Source: Nitrospinaceae bacterium (GTDB taxonomy: Bacteria; Nitrospinota; Nitrospinia; Nitrospinales; VA-1). From it: 64,000 bases of DNA. This document shows positions 34,404-44,501 of the stretch, piece after piece (position 1 is the first letter of the stretch; every line of letters begins with the position of its first letter). The DNA lies in contig JAJDAZ010000049.1 in the NCBI GenBank assembly GCA_029261595.1, positions 62,001-126,000 on the forward strand. The letters run 5' to 3'. The position numbers and the translations under genes were made by a program. The notes below the pieces were generated by a model. The model saw nothing but the letters and a program-made list of their open reading frames with translations, made no database searches and had not been told where the DNA came from.

Positions 34404-35339
34404 ATGTCCCCAAAAAATTACCTTTTTCGTCTTTTCGCTGTTTTCTTAGTGCTCACCCCATTGGTCCTGGGTGGCTGTAGCTACCTGCCCTGGATTGGAG
34501 ATGATGACGAAGAAGACCTGGCCTTTGAAGAGGACTTTCCCTTTGAAGACGAGCAACCCGCGAAAAACGCAAGAGGCTCCGCCGAGGATGATTTTTTTGC
34601 TGAAGACGGGGCTTTGATTGAAGGAGGCGGCGGTGATTTCTCCAGCACCGAGCAAAGTGCGGATTCCAGCGCTTTGAAGGGGGATGTTGAAAGCCTGCAA
34701 AGCCAGCAGGAAGCATTGATCTCAAAGGTCAGGGAACTTGAGGAAATTCTGCTCACCCTGGAACCGAAAGTGAGTGCGGCCCAGGAACGGTTGGAAGGGA
34801 GTCTGGCGTCGGCCTCGGGTCAGTCGCAATTTCTTGAGCCTGAGGTTGAAGAGCTGAAGTTAAAGGTCAACCATTTGAACGAAGAAATTAACCGGCTGAA
34901 AATGGCCAAGGCAAGTGGGTCCATGGCCCGGCCCCGAAGCAATGCCAGCCCCATCAGGCAGAGCAAGGGAACTCCCAGTCAATACAATAAAGCTTTAGGC
35001 GCCTACCAGTCGGGCAATTATGATGAGTCGATCCTGTTGTTTCAAAACTTCGCCTTGAGCAATCCTCCGGGACATTTGAAAGATAATATTTTGTTCTGGA
35101 TTGGCAGCAATTACGTCAAACTGGAAATGTATGATAATGCCATTATTCAATTCGACACGGTCCTAAACCAATTTCCTAATGGCAATAAGGCCCATGATTC
35201 GAGGTTGATGCTGGGCGTCAGCTACTTTAAAAAAGGGGACTCCAGCCGGGCTATTGAGGTTTTAGAAACTGCTCTGAAGTATAATCCCCCTTCTGATGTT
35301 AAAGGAAAGATCATGGCCCAGTTGAGTGAAATTCAATGA
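34404..35339 (+). CDS. TPR lipoprotein, CpoB/YbgF-like
   Basis: The start at 34404 (MSPKNYLFRLF) is preferred over an ATG six codons upstream, because GGAG sits 6 bases before it and the signal peptide then has normal length. Lipobox LGGC gives Cys25. The mature protein has an acidic low-complexity stretch (DDDEEDLAFEEDFPFEDE), a coiled coil (about 98-175), then TPR repeats near the C-terminus (YNKALGAYQSGNYDESILLF, DNILFWIGSNYVKLEMYDNA, DSRLMLGVSYFKKGDSSRAI). The order coiled coil plus C-terminal TPR matches CpoB/YbgF, which coordinates outer-membrane constriction with peptidoglycan synthesis at the Tol-Pal site, but no tol genes are adjacent. Confidence 0.78.
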   Translation: MSPKNYLFRLFAVFLVLTPLVLGGCSYLPWIGDDDEEDLAFEEDFPFEDEQPAKNARGSAEDDFFAEDGALIEGGGGDFSSTEQSADSSALKGDVESLQSQQEALISKVRELEEILLTLEPKVSAAQERLEGSLASASGQSQFLEPEVEELKLKVNHLNEEINRLKMAKASGSMARPRSNASPIRQSKGTPSQYNKALGAYQSGNYDESILLFQNFALSNPPGHLKDNILFWIGSNYVKLEMYDNAIIQFDTVLNQFPNGNKAHDSRLMLGVSYFKKGDSSRAIEVLETALKYNPPSDVKGKIMAQLSEIQ

Positions 35340-35542
35340 TCCAAGCTTTCCCCCACGGGGACAACTGAGCGTTTGCCTGTTGTTCCATAGACGGTTTGTC
35401 CCTGCCTCCAAAGATTCCTTTCTGCATTTGTTCTCTTATAAAAAATAAAAACCTTTATTTCATTTATCCGGCAGGGTGTGTTAATTTTTGCGTTTTGCCG
35501 GGTTAAGGGAAAAGGTCGGGCTTTTCTGGATGGGGACATAAT

Positions 35543-36754
35543 ATGAAAATTGCCATTTTATCTGTCAACCTGTTTGATGATTCGATCGGAGGGGTGGAGA
35601 ATCATATTTTATTTATTTCCAGGGAACTGATAAAACGGGGTCAGGAAATCGTTTGCTTCAAGCCAGTTTGGGAGGACAAGTATAAAGAGGCTGAGCGAAA
35701 ATGGGGGGATCAATTAACCATTGTCTATATTAATCTGGGTAAGCGGCCCTATGATTTTCGTCGTTGGAGCGGTCAGGGGGAATCAGGTTATCTGGTAAGT
35801 TTCCTGGGAAAAGCGGCCTATGTTTTAGCTGCGGATAAAATTGCCAGCGCCATTGTTTCCTGGAAACCTGAATTGGTTTGGCAACATGATTTTTCCTCTG
35901 GATGGTTGGCGACAAGAAAACTATCTCGCCAGTTTCCTGTCGTTTTGACCAACCACTGCGGGGAATATCTTATGTTGAATCGGTATTCCTTGGGAAGGCT
36001 GTTTCTGCGATGGGCGTTGAGGCACTATAAAGCAGTGATCGGGCCGAGCAAAGAGTTGACTCCGGATTTTGTGAATAAACCATTTACAATTTACAATGGG
36101 GTGGATACAAGTGTTTATAAACCATTAAGTGCCGAGGAACGGCTTGATAAAAAGGCCGGACTTTTTGGCGGGACCGAACGGTTTGTGATTTTTTGTCCCA
36201 GGAGATGGGCGCCTAGCAAGGGAGTCATTTTCCTGGCCCAGGCGATTCGCCGGTTGAACGAGGTCGGGGATTTAAAATCAAAATTAATTTTTGCATTCGC
36301 GGGCGATGACACCCGGTATCCGGTTTATACACGAAAGGTAAATTCTCAATTGGCGGATCTCGAGATCGAGGTGGTTCGATTAGGAGATTTTCGGCCGGGG
36401 GATATGGTTCCCTATTATCAATCAGCGGACCTCGTCGTGATACCGTCTCTCATGGAAGCGGTGAGCCTCGCGGCGCTGGAATCCATGGCTTGTGGAACTC
36501 CCGTGCTCAGTACCAATGTGGGGGGAATGCCTGAAATCATAAAGGATGGTAAAACCGGGTACCTGATAAACCCAGGCCATCCTGATGAACTGGTAGAAGC
36601 TATCCGGAGAATATACGATGATCCTGAAAAGGCCAATATCGTTGAAGAGGCTGTAAATATGGTCAGAAGCCATTTCGATTGGTCCGCTATTGCCCAGGCC
36701 ACAGAAAATGTATTGAAGGAAGCCCTGCATGAAGCACAGGCAATGAACCCATGA
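35543..36754 (+). CDS. Glycosyltransferase family 4 (GT-B)
   Basis: 403 residues. N-terminal domain with NLFDDSIGGVENHILFISRE (the GGxE/H acceptor loop of GT4) and C-terminal domain with FCPRRWAPSKGV and VIPSLMEAVSLAALESMACG (the E(x7)E nucleotide-sugar site), ending VGGMPEIIKDGKTG. It transfers a sugar from a nucleotide donor, probably during capsule, O-antigen or exopolysaccharide assembly. Its stop overlaps the ATG of wecB by 4 bases (ATGA), indicating translational coupling. Confidence 0.92.
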   Translation: MKIAILSVNLFDDSIGGVENHILFISRELIKRGQEIVCFKPVWEDKYKEAERKWGDQLTIVYINLGKRPYDFRRWSGQGESGYLVSFLGKAAYVLAADKIASAIVSWKPELVWQHDFSSGWLATRKLSRQFPVVLTNHCGEYLMLNRYSLGRLFLRWALRHYKAVIGPSKELTPDFVNKPFTIYNGVDTSVYKPLSAEERLDKKAGLFGGTERFVIFCPRRWAPSKGVIFLAQAIRRLNEVGDLKSKLIFAFAGDDTRYPVYTRKVNSQLADLEIEVVRLGDFRPGDMVPYYQSADLVVIPSLMEAVSLAALESMACGTPVLSTNVGGMPEIIKDGKTGYLINPGHPDELVEAIRRIYDDPEKANIVEEAVNMVRSHFDWSAIAQATENVLKEALHEAQAMNP

Positions 36755-37869
36755 AAAACGTGGTCCTGGCTTTTGGAACCCGCCCGGAAGCTATTAAAAT
36801 GGCGCCCGTGTATATGGCCTTGAAGAATGTGAAAGGCCTTGAACCCATCGTTCTTCTCACCGGACAACACCGGGAACAACTGGAACAGGCCCTTTCAATA
36901 TTTGATATCCCCATTGCCGCCGACCTGGAGGTGATGACTCACCGACAATCTCTTACCGAACTGGCCGCCCGCATCCTTCCCCAAACAACAGAAAAACTTC
37001 AGGCTCTCGATGCCGACTATGTTCTGGTGCATGGGGACACGATGACCGCATTTGCTGTCGCCTGGGCCGCATTTCTCGAAAAAATCCCGATTGGGCATGT
37101 CGAGGCAGGATTACGCAGTTTCAATATGCAGGAACCTTTTCCTGAAGAAGCGAACCGCCGACTAATCGATGTTCTCACGGATATTGATCTGGCCCCCACC
37201 TCATCTGCAAAATCAAACTTGATCCGCGAAGGAAAATCACCTGAAGGGATTGTTGTCACCGGTCAGACCGGCATCGATGCCATCTTTTTTGCGCGGAAAC
37301 TGGATAACCTTCCACCAGATCTGCCTGATTCGCCTTATGTGACGGTGACCCTGCACCGGCGGGAAAACTGGAAGATCCTTCCCGACATCGCAAGCGTTCT
37401 GAAGAAATTAGCGGGTCGGCACCCCGAATTCACATTTGTTTTTCCCGTACACAAAAATCCGGAGGTTCGTGAGAAGATGTGGTCCATACTGGAGCCCGTC
37501 CCGAATTTTAAATTGATGGAACCTCTGGATTATGCTGCAATGGCGGCGCTGATGGCACGCAGTGAACTGATAGTTACCGATTCGGGAGGATTGCAGGAAG
37601 AAGGGGCCGCATTGCAGGTGCCGGTGGTGGTTGTGCGCAATTGTACCGAGCGGCCCGAGGGGGTGGAGGCCGGTAAAATCAGGATCGCAGGAACCCAACC
37701 AGAAAAGATTTTGGAAATCGTTGATTCTCTCCTTCGCAACTCCGCAGACCGGGAGAAAATGCGGGAAGGAAACAACCCTTATGGGGATGGGTTCGCCAGC
37801 CAGCGGGTGGCGCAAGCCGTGGCCTGGAAACTGGGGCTCTCCGGGAAACCTCAGGACTGGAATGGCTAG
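36751..37869 (+). CDS. wecB: UDP-N-acetylglucosamine 2-epimerase (non-hydrolysing)
   Basis: 372 residues. Family signatures are GTRPEAIKMAPVYMAL, TGQHREQL, VHGDTMTAF, GHVEAGLRSF (catalytic Glu region), EEANRRLIDVLTDI, and the C-terminal DSGGLQEEGAALQVPVVVVR. It converts UDP-GlcNAc to UDP-ManNAc, a precursor for enterobacterial common antigen-like or capsular sugars. Overlaps the GT4 gene by 4 bases. Confidence 0.95.
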   Translation: MKNVVLAFGTRPEAIKMAPVYMALKNVKGLEPIVLLTGQHREQLEQALSIFDIPIAADLEVMTHRQSLTELAARILPQTTEKLQALDADYVLVHGDTMTAFAVAWAAFLEKIPIGHVEAGLRSFNMQEPFPEEANRRLIDVLTDIDLAPTSSAKSNLIREGKSPEGIVVTGQTGIDAIFFARKLDNLPPDLPDSPYVTVTLHRRENWKILPDIASVLKKLAGRHPEFTFVFPVHKNPEVREKMWSILEPVPNFKLMEPLDYAAMAALMARSELIVTDSGGLQEEGAALQVPVVVVRNCTERPEGVEAGKIRIAGTQPEKILEIVDSLLRNSADREKMREGNNPYGDGFASQRVAQAVAWKLGLSGKPQDWNG

Positions 37870-38143
37870 ATAAGTGCGATAGAAATCAGAAAAATCTCGC
37901 TTTTCTTCCTGGAAAAGGATGGAATTCCCAGTTGAAGCTTTTAAAAATATAGGCTATTCTCAGATTTAATTTTTCAACGCGTAACCCCAGAACCCATCGG
38001 TTAACCAGCAGGCATATTAGTTTGATTGCAAACCGTTTTGAACCTGAATCAAATGGACACCAGGCCTTGCGGTTTGATTTGAGTATTTTCTCTGACCGCA
38101 TTCAGGAATTTATTGAAGACCGGTATCGATTAAGAAACCATCA

Positions 38144-39547
38144 ATGCTGAAAAAGCACGGCCAACTTTTCCTTTCCGCTCTTTTTATTTTTGACAGTCTA
38201 GCCATCTTTTCTTCCTGGTTGTTGGCGTATACCACTCGCTTCCAGCTGAAATTGATTCCTGTGACTCAGGGTCTTCCTCCAATAGAGCCTTATATTGAGG
38301 CGCTATTGCCCATTTGGATCGTATTTTTTATCAATACAAAATTATGCGATTTGTACCAGCCCTTACGAGGGAAACCGGGCTCCAGTGAATTTTTCCTCAT
38401 ACTAAAGGTCACTTCACTTTCGGTTCTGATTTTGACGGCCATTACATTCTTTTACAGAGATTTCAGCTATTCTCGAATTGTGGTGGTTTATTTCTGGGGC
38501 ATAGCCACCCTATTGATCGTGGCCTCTCACTGGATGGTGAGAAAAATTTGGGTCATGGTCCGCGGAAAAGGATGGAATTTACAAAAAATTCTAATCGTCG
38601 GAGCGGGAGAACTTGGGCAAAAGGTTGTGGAAAAAATAAACCTGCATCCTGAAATCGGTTTTCAGGTGGTCGGGTATTTGACGCGGCATCCCGAAAAAAT
38701 TGGTGAGAAATTTCAGGAATGCAAAGTGTTGGGGGAATATAACGATGTGTCAAAAGTGATTCACGATTTTGAAGTGGATCAACTCTTCATCGCTCTTCCC
38801 CTGCAAGCCCACGATCGGCTGCAAAAAATACTGGATAATTTAGGTGAGGAAACGGTCGATATTAAAGTGGTTCCCGATCTTTTACAATACATGAATATTC
38901 ACTCGGGCGTTGAAGAGCTGGATGGCCTTCCCATCGTGAACCTTGCGGAATCTCCTCTCTATGGCTGGAATGTCGTGGTCAAGCGCGCATCGGACATTAT
39001 ATTATCCAGCCTAGCTATTGTCATCACGTCGCCGTTGATGGTGCTGATCGCCCTGTTGATCAAGGCAGAATCACGGGGCCCGGTGTTTTACCGGCAGGAG
39101 CGGGTGGGGCTGGATCGACAGGTTTTCTCGATGCTCAAATTTCGTTCCATGAAGGAAGAAGCCGAAAACGCCACAGGGCCTGTTTGGGCTAAAGAAAATG
39201 ATGAAAGAAGAACCCGGATCGGTGAAATTTTGCGAAAAACCAGTTTGGACGAACTCCCACAATTGTTCAATGTCTTTATAAGTGAAATGAGCCTGGTTGG
39301 ACCGCGCCCGGAAAGGCACGTATTTATTGAAGATTTTAAGCATTCGATTCCACATTATATGCTCCGTTTAAAGATGAAGGCGGGTCTGACCGGATGGGCT
39401 CAGGTGAATGGATGGCGCGGCAACACCTCTTTGCAAAAACGAATTGAATGCGATTTATTCTATATAAAAAACTGGTCGCTCATGTTTGATCTTAAAATAA
39501 TTTTCATGACCCTCTGGAAAGGTTTCATAAACCGGCATGCCTACTGA
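38144..39547 (+). CDS. Polyprenyl-phosphate sugar phosphotransferase (WbaP/WcaJ-like)
   Basis: 467 residues. Four N-terminal membrane helices (about 8-125), a CoA-binding-like NAD domain (KILIVGAGELGQKVVEKI, about 145-250), a fifth helix (about 285-305), and the catalytic bacterial sugar-transferase domain with FYRQERVGLDRQVFSMLKFR, DELPQLFNVF, LVGPRPER and KAGLTGWAQVNG. It links the first sugar phosphate to undecaprenyl phosphate, starting a surface polysaccharide. The 274-base gap before it has no convincing gene, although a plus frame ending at its start codon looks faintly coding. Its end overlaps kdsB by 11 bases. Confidence 0.94.
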   Translation: MLKKHGQLFLSALFIFDSLAIFSSWLLAYTTRFQLKLIPVTQGLPPIEPYIEALLPIWIVFFINTKLCDLYQPLRGKPGSSEFFLILKVTSLSVLILTAITFFYRDFSYSRIVVVYFWGIATLLIVASHWMVRKIWVMVRGKGWNLQKILIVGAGELGQKVVEKINLHPEIGFQVVGYLTRHPEKIGEKFQECKVLGEYNDVSKVIHDFEVDQLFIALPLQAHDRLQKILDNLGEETVDIKVVPDLLQYMNIHSGVEELDGLPIVNLAESPLYGWNVVVKRASDIILSSLAIVITSPLMVLIALLIKAESRGPVFYRQERVGLDRQVFSMLKFRSMKEEAENATGPVWAKENDERRTRIGEILRKTSLDELPQLFNVFISEMSLVGPRPERHVFIEDFKHSIPHYMLRLKMKAGLTGWAQVNGWRGNTSLQKRIECDLFYIKNWSLMFDLKIIFMTLWKGFINRHAY

Positions 39548-40325
39548 GCCGAATGTCATCGCTGTCATCCCGGCCCGTTGGGCTTCCACCCGGTTTCCGG
39601 GAAAGCCGCTGGCGGTGATCGGTGGCAAACCCATGATACAGTGGGTGGTTGAACAGGCGGGCCGGGCGGCTTCGGTGTCGGAAGTGATCGTTGCCACGGA
39701 TGACGACCGGATCATGAAGGCGGTACAGGATTTTGGCGGGTCGGCGGTGATGACCTCGATGGATCATTTGTCTGGAACCGATCGAGTGGCCGAAGTGGCG
39801 GCCACACGCGACTGCGATATTGTGGTCAATGTGCAGGGGGATGAACCTCTGATACCGCCTGAAAATATCGAACTCGTGGTGGCTCCTTTGAAAGAGGATG
39901 AGGCTCTTAAAGTTTCCACCTTGAGAATTCGGATAGAATCGGTGGAAGACCTGGTCAATCCGGACATCTGCAAGGTGGTGGTGGACCATCGTGGAAATGC
40001 GCTTTATTTTTCGCGGGCGCCCATTCCCTTCGACCGGGATGGCTGGTCAAAGGATCTCATGGAGGGGGAGGGCGTCTGGCCAAGAGATATGGAAATGGAG
40101 TCCTATAAGCATATCGGTTTGTACGCTTATCGGAAGTCTTTTTTGATGAAGATTTCCCGGTTGCCGGCTTCCCGGTTGGAAGCCATCGAGAAGCTGGAAC
40201 AATTACGCCTGTTGGAAAACGGGATTTCGATCCGGGTCCTGGAAACCGATAAGGATTCCATGGGGGTGGACAGGAAAGAAGATTTGTTGGTAATCGAAAG
40301 CCGGTTGAAGCAAAATATGCCATGA
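39537..40325 (+). CDS. kdsB: 3-deoxy-manno-octulosonate cytidylyltransferase (CMP-KDO synthetase)
   Basis: 262 residues. Signature VIPARWASTRFPGKPLAVIG at the N-terminus (nucleotide-binding loop), VNVQGDEPLIPPENIE, YFSRAPIPFDRDG, HIGLYAYRKSFL, and the C-terminal EKLEQLRLLENG. It activates KDO with CTP for lipid A-core assembly, which is direct evidence of an LPS-making Gram-negative organism. Overlaps the sugar-transferase gene and is followed 62 bases later by pyrG, the source of the CTP. Confidence 0.96.
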   Translation: MPTEPNVIAVIPARWASTRFPGKPLAVIGGKPMIQWVVEQAGRAASVSEVIVATDDDRIMKAVQDFGGSAVMTSMDHLSGTDRVAEVAATRDCDIVVNVQGDEPLIPPENIELVVAPLKEDEALKVSTLRIRIESVEDLVNPDICKVVVDHRGNALYFSRAPIPFDRDGWSKDLMEGEGVWPRDMEMESYKHIGLYAYRKSFLMKISRLPASRLEAIEKLEQLRLLENGISIRVLETDKDSMGVDRKEDLLVIESRLKQNMP

Positions 40326-40378
40326 ATTTGCTGGGGCGGGGTGTTGGAAAATTTATTAATGGAAATTTAAGCTCATAG

Positions 40379-42031
<1,653 letters not shown>

Positions 42032-42039
42032 ACAACAAT

Positions 42040-42489
42040 TCAGGCCATTCCGCGGATCAGGTCCAGTTTGCCGATGACTCCCACCAGCTTGCCGTCATCC
42101 AGTACCGGAAGGGTGTGAACGTTTTTCTCGGCCATGATGGTGGCGATATCGCCAATTTCCGTGTCGGCGGTAACCGTGACAGCGTTCGAACTGTAGATGT
42201 CCTCCACTTTATTTCCGGTGAGTTTTTTTACATCGGTTTCAAACTTTTTTTCACTGTCCAGAAAGAGAACCGCATCGAACAGAGTGATGACGGTAGGAAT
42301 GTGCAGGTTTTTATTCTGTTCGATCAAGTCCCCCTGGGTCACGATGCCTATCACCTTTTCTTGATCATCCACCACGGGAATACCATTTATATTGTATTCG
42401 ACAAACAACTCCGACAATTCGCTGATCGGAGTGTTTTTTTCGACGGTAATAACCGTTTTCGTCATGATGTCCTTGGCCGTTTTCTCCAT
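42040..42489 (-). CDS. CBS-domain protein
   Basis: 149 residues made of two CBS motifs. The first (about 1-70) opens TAKDIMTKTVITVEKNTPIS and contains GIPVVDDQEKVIGIVTQGDL; the second (about 85-149) has AVTVTADTEIGDIATIMAEK and HTLPVLDDGKLVGVIGKLDL. Such stand-alone pairs bind adenine nucleotides and act as energy sensors or regulators of enzymes and channels. Partner unknown. Single gene, convergent with pyrG and divergent from lipA. Confidence 0.93.
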   Translation of the reverse strand: MEKTAKDIMTKTVITVEKNTPISELSELFVEYNINGIPVVDDQEKVIGIVTQGDLIEQNKNLHIPTVITLFDAVLFLDSEKKFETDVKKLTGNKVEDIYSSNAVTVTADTEIGDIATIMAEKNVHTLPVLDDGKLVGVIGKLDLIRGMA

Positions 42490-42691
42490 ACCTCGCTCCT
42501 TGTTCGTCGCACACCAGGGGAAACTCCCCGCCTTTATCCGATCCTGGATTATAGCCTAGTTTATATGCGGTTCGTGATTTCATTCATAAAACTTTTCTTT
42601 TTCCCGAAAAAATTATAGTATTTGTTCGGAGTAGAAAACATTTGTGTCCTTTCTGGAAAATTTTTTATGAACCTTCTCCCACTCGTTGGTT

Positions 42692-43576
42692 ATGTCCAGG
42701 CCGATAAATAGTTTCCAATCCAAAAAAAGAAGACTCCCCGACTGGGTGAAGGCCCCTCTGGCCAGAGGAGAAAATTATTTCCGATTGAAAGCCCTGGTCC
42801 AGAAGCATTCCCTCAACACGGTTTGCGAATCGGCTTCCTGTCCCAACATCGGGGAATGCTGGTCTGCGGGAACCTTGACGGTCATGATTCTTGGCGATAC
42901 ATGCTCACGGGCCTGCCGTTTTTGCGATGTTCCCACGGGAAAATTAAAAATGCCCCGGCAGGAAGAGCCGGAAGAGGTCGCCGATATGCTATCGAAACTG
43001 GATCTGGGATATACCGTCATCACCTCTGTGGACCGCGACGATCTGCCGGATGGCGGTGCCTCCCACTGGGCGGATACTTTATTTCAGGTGAAGAGCAAGT
43101 GCCTTGGCATGAAGGTGGAAGCGTTGATCCCGGATTTCAGGGGAGACATTAAAAGTATTGCGAAGGTGTGCCGGGCCGCGCCGGACGTTTTAGCGCATAA
43201 TCTCGAAACAGTCGCTTCGCTTCAGGAAAAAGTTCGCCCCCAGTGCCGGTATCAGTGGTCGCTGGACACTTTGGATTTTGCCCGACGGGAGCATGGGCTG
43301 GTCACCAAAAGCAGTTTGATGCTGGGGCTGGGTGAAAAAAAACACGAGGTGATCGAAACCATGCAAGACCTCGTGGAGATCGGTTGCGATTTCCTGGCCA
43401 TCGGTCAGTATTTGCGGCCTACATTGAGGCATCTTGAAGTGGAGGAGTATCTTCGGCCTGAAGTGTTCGCCGAATATAAGGAAATTGGAGAGTCCCTGGG
43501 GCTTGGCCATGTGGAGGCAGGGCCCCTGGTGCGTAGCTCCTACCATGCTGAAAAACAAGTCGGCATGCTCAAATAA
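42692..43576 (+). CDS. lipA: Lipoyl synthase
   Basis: About 294 residues from the ATG at 42692 (a TTG at 42686 is also possible; no strong ribosome-binding site is seen). Auxiliary cluster motif CESASCPNIGECW and the radical-SAM motif CSRACRFC are both present, together with EALIPDFRGD, HNLETV and the final RSSYHAE conserved serine. It inserts two sulfurs into octanoyl-E2 or GcvH. No lipB or lipM is adjacent. Confidence 0.97.
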   Translation: MSRPINSFQSKKRRLPDWVKAPLARGENYFRLKALVQKHSLNTVCESASCPNIGECWSAGTLTVMILGDTCSRACRFCDVPTGKLKMPRQEEPEEVADMLSKLDLGYTVITSVDRDDLPDGGASHWADTLFQVKSKCLGMKVEALIPDFRGDIKSIAKVCRAAPDVLAHNLETVASLQEKVRPQCRYQWSLDTLDFARREHGLVTKSSLMLGLGEKKHEVIETMQDLVEIGCDFLAIGQYLRPTLRHLEVEEYLRPEVFAEYKEIGESLGLGHVEAGPLVRSSYHAEKQVGMLK

Positions 43577-43662
43577 AAACTTGGATTGTGGAATATTAGG
43601 CATAGGGCTTGCTTTCTACATTTATTGCTAACGGATAGCGTCAAAGTTTTAACGGTCCTCCA

Positions 43663-44487
43663 ATGGTTGATACAAGTTCCATCAGCGCCGAGGGGTATAA
43701 AAAGGTCGGGGGTAAAGCGTCCCTGGGAGGGGGTCCCGATGGACGGGACGCTTCGACTTTTCGATCCATTCTCCTGGAAGCCCAGATGCAACGGCTCTCG
43801 GTCTGGAGCCAGTTGGGTGAAAACTCTCCAGAACCGGTCAACTTGTTCAATGAATACCGCATCATTCTGGACCAGGCACGACGTCAACAAAATTCCAATG
43901 ATCCATCCGCAGGTTCCCGCAAAATCACCAATCCTCAGCTGGTTGCCAGGCAATATGAAATTGAATCCAACCGGGCCTTTCTCAATGCCGGGAATCAGGG
44001 TTTGGATAGCACGCAATCACTGTCATTTGCCGATCTGGCCGCGCTTGCGGGAGGGGTTCGGGGCATTCCAGGAACCCAGTTTCAACAATTGATTCAAAAC
44101 GAATCCGGATTCGACCCCAACGCGATCGGTCCCGGAGGCGGATTGGGACTGGGGCAATTATTGCCCGATACGGCGAGAGCTTTGGGACTGCGAACCGGAG
44201 AGGACCGGAAGGAAGGATCGGTCTGGCACCCCGCATCCAATCTGGACGCCACCGCGCGTCAATTGCGGACCTTCACCGACCAATTTATCAACCGGGGAGT
44301 ATCCAACACCGAAGCCTGGAGCTTCGCCACCGCGGCCTACCAGGCGGGCATAGGCAATATTATGCAAGCCCTGGACCTGTTAAAGGGTGAAGCCCGCCCG
44401 GAATGGGACCGGGTCGCAAAAGAGTTGCCTCGTGTCACTGGCCCTTCGGCCAGAGAAACGATTGAATATGTCAATCGATTGAAATAG
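43663..44487 (+). CDS. Lytic transglycosylase-like protein (SLT domain)
   Basis: 274 residues. The C-terminal half (about 135-265) is an SLT domain: QNESGFDPNAIGPGGGLGLG with the catalytic Glu in ESGFDP, then GQLLPDTARALG and AYQAGIGN. The N-terminal 130 residues are Gly/Ser/Gln-rich with no evident signal peptide. It should cleave peptidoglycan glycan strands to anhydro products; absence of a signal suggests export by another route, such as a flagellar or injectisome system, or a missed upstream start. No flagellar genes are in the window. Confidence 0.85.
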   Translation: MVDTSSISAEGYKKVGGKASLGGGPDGRDASTFRSILLEAQMQRLSVWSQLGENSPEPVNLFNEYRIILDQARRQQNSNDPSAGSRKITNPQLVARQYEIESNRAFLNAGNQGLDSTQSLSFADLAALAGGVRGIPGTQFQQLIQNESGFDPNAIGPGGGLGLGQLLPDTARALGLRTGEDRKEGSVWHPASNLDATARQLRTFTDQFINRGVSNTEAWSFATAAYQAGIGNIMQALDLLKGEARPEWDRVAKELPRVTGPSARETIEYVNRLK

Positions 44488-44501
44488 CCTTTGGCTCATT
44501 G

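Noticed and set aside
37886-38143. Frames on both strands in the gap before the polyprenyl sugar-transferase gene
   Set aside because: The minus frame looks random. The plus frame (ending over the next start codon) has no good start codon; it could be a remnant but I cannot support it.
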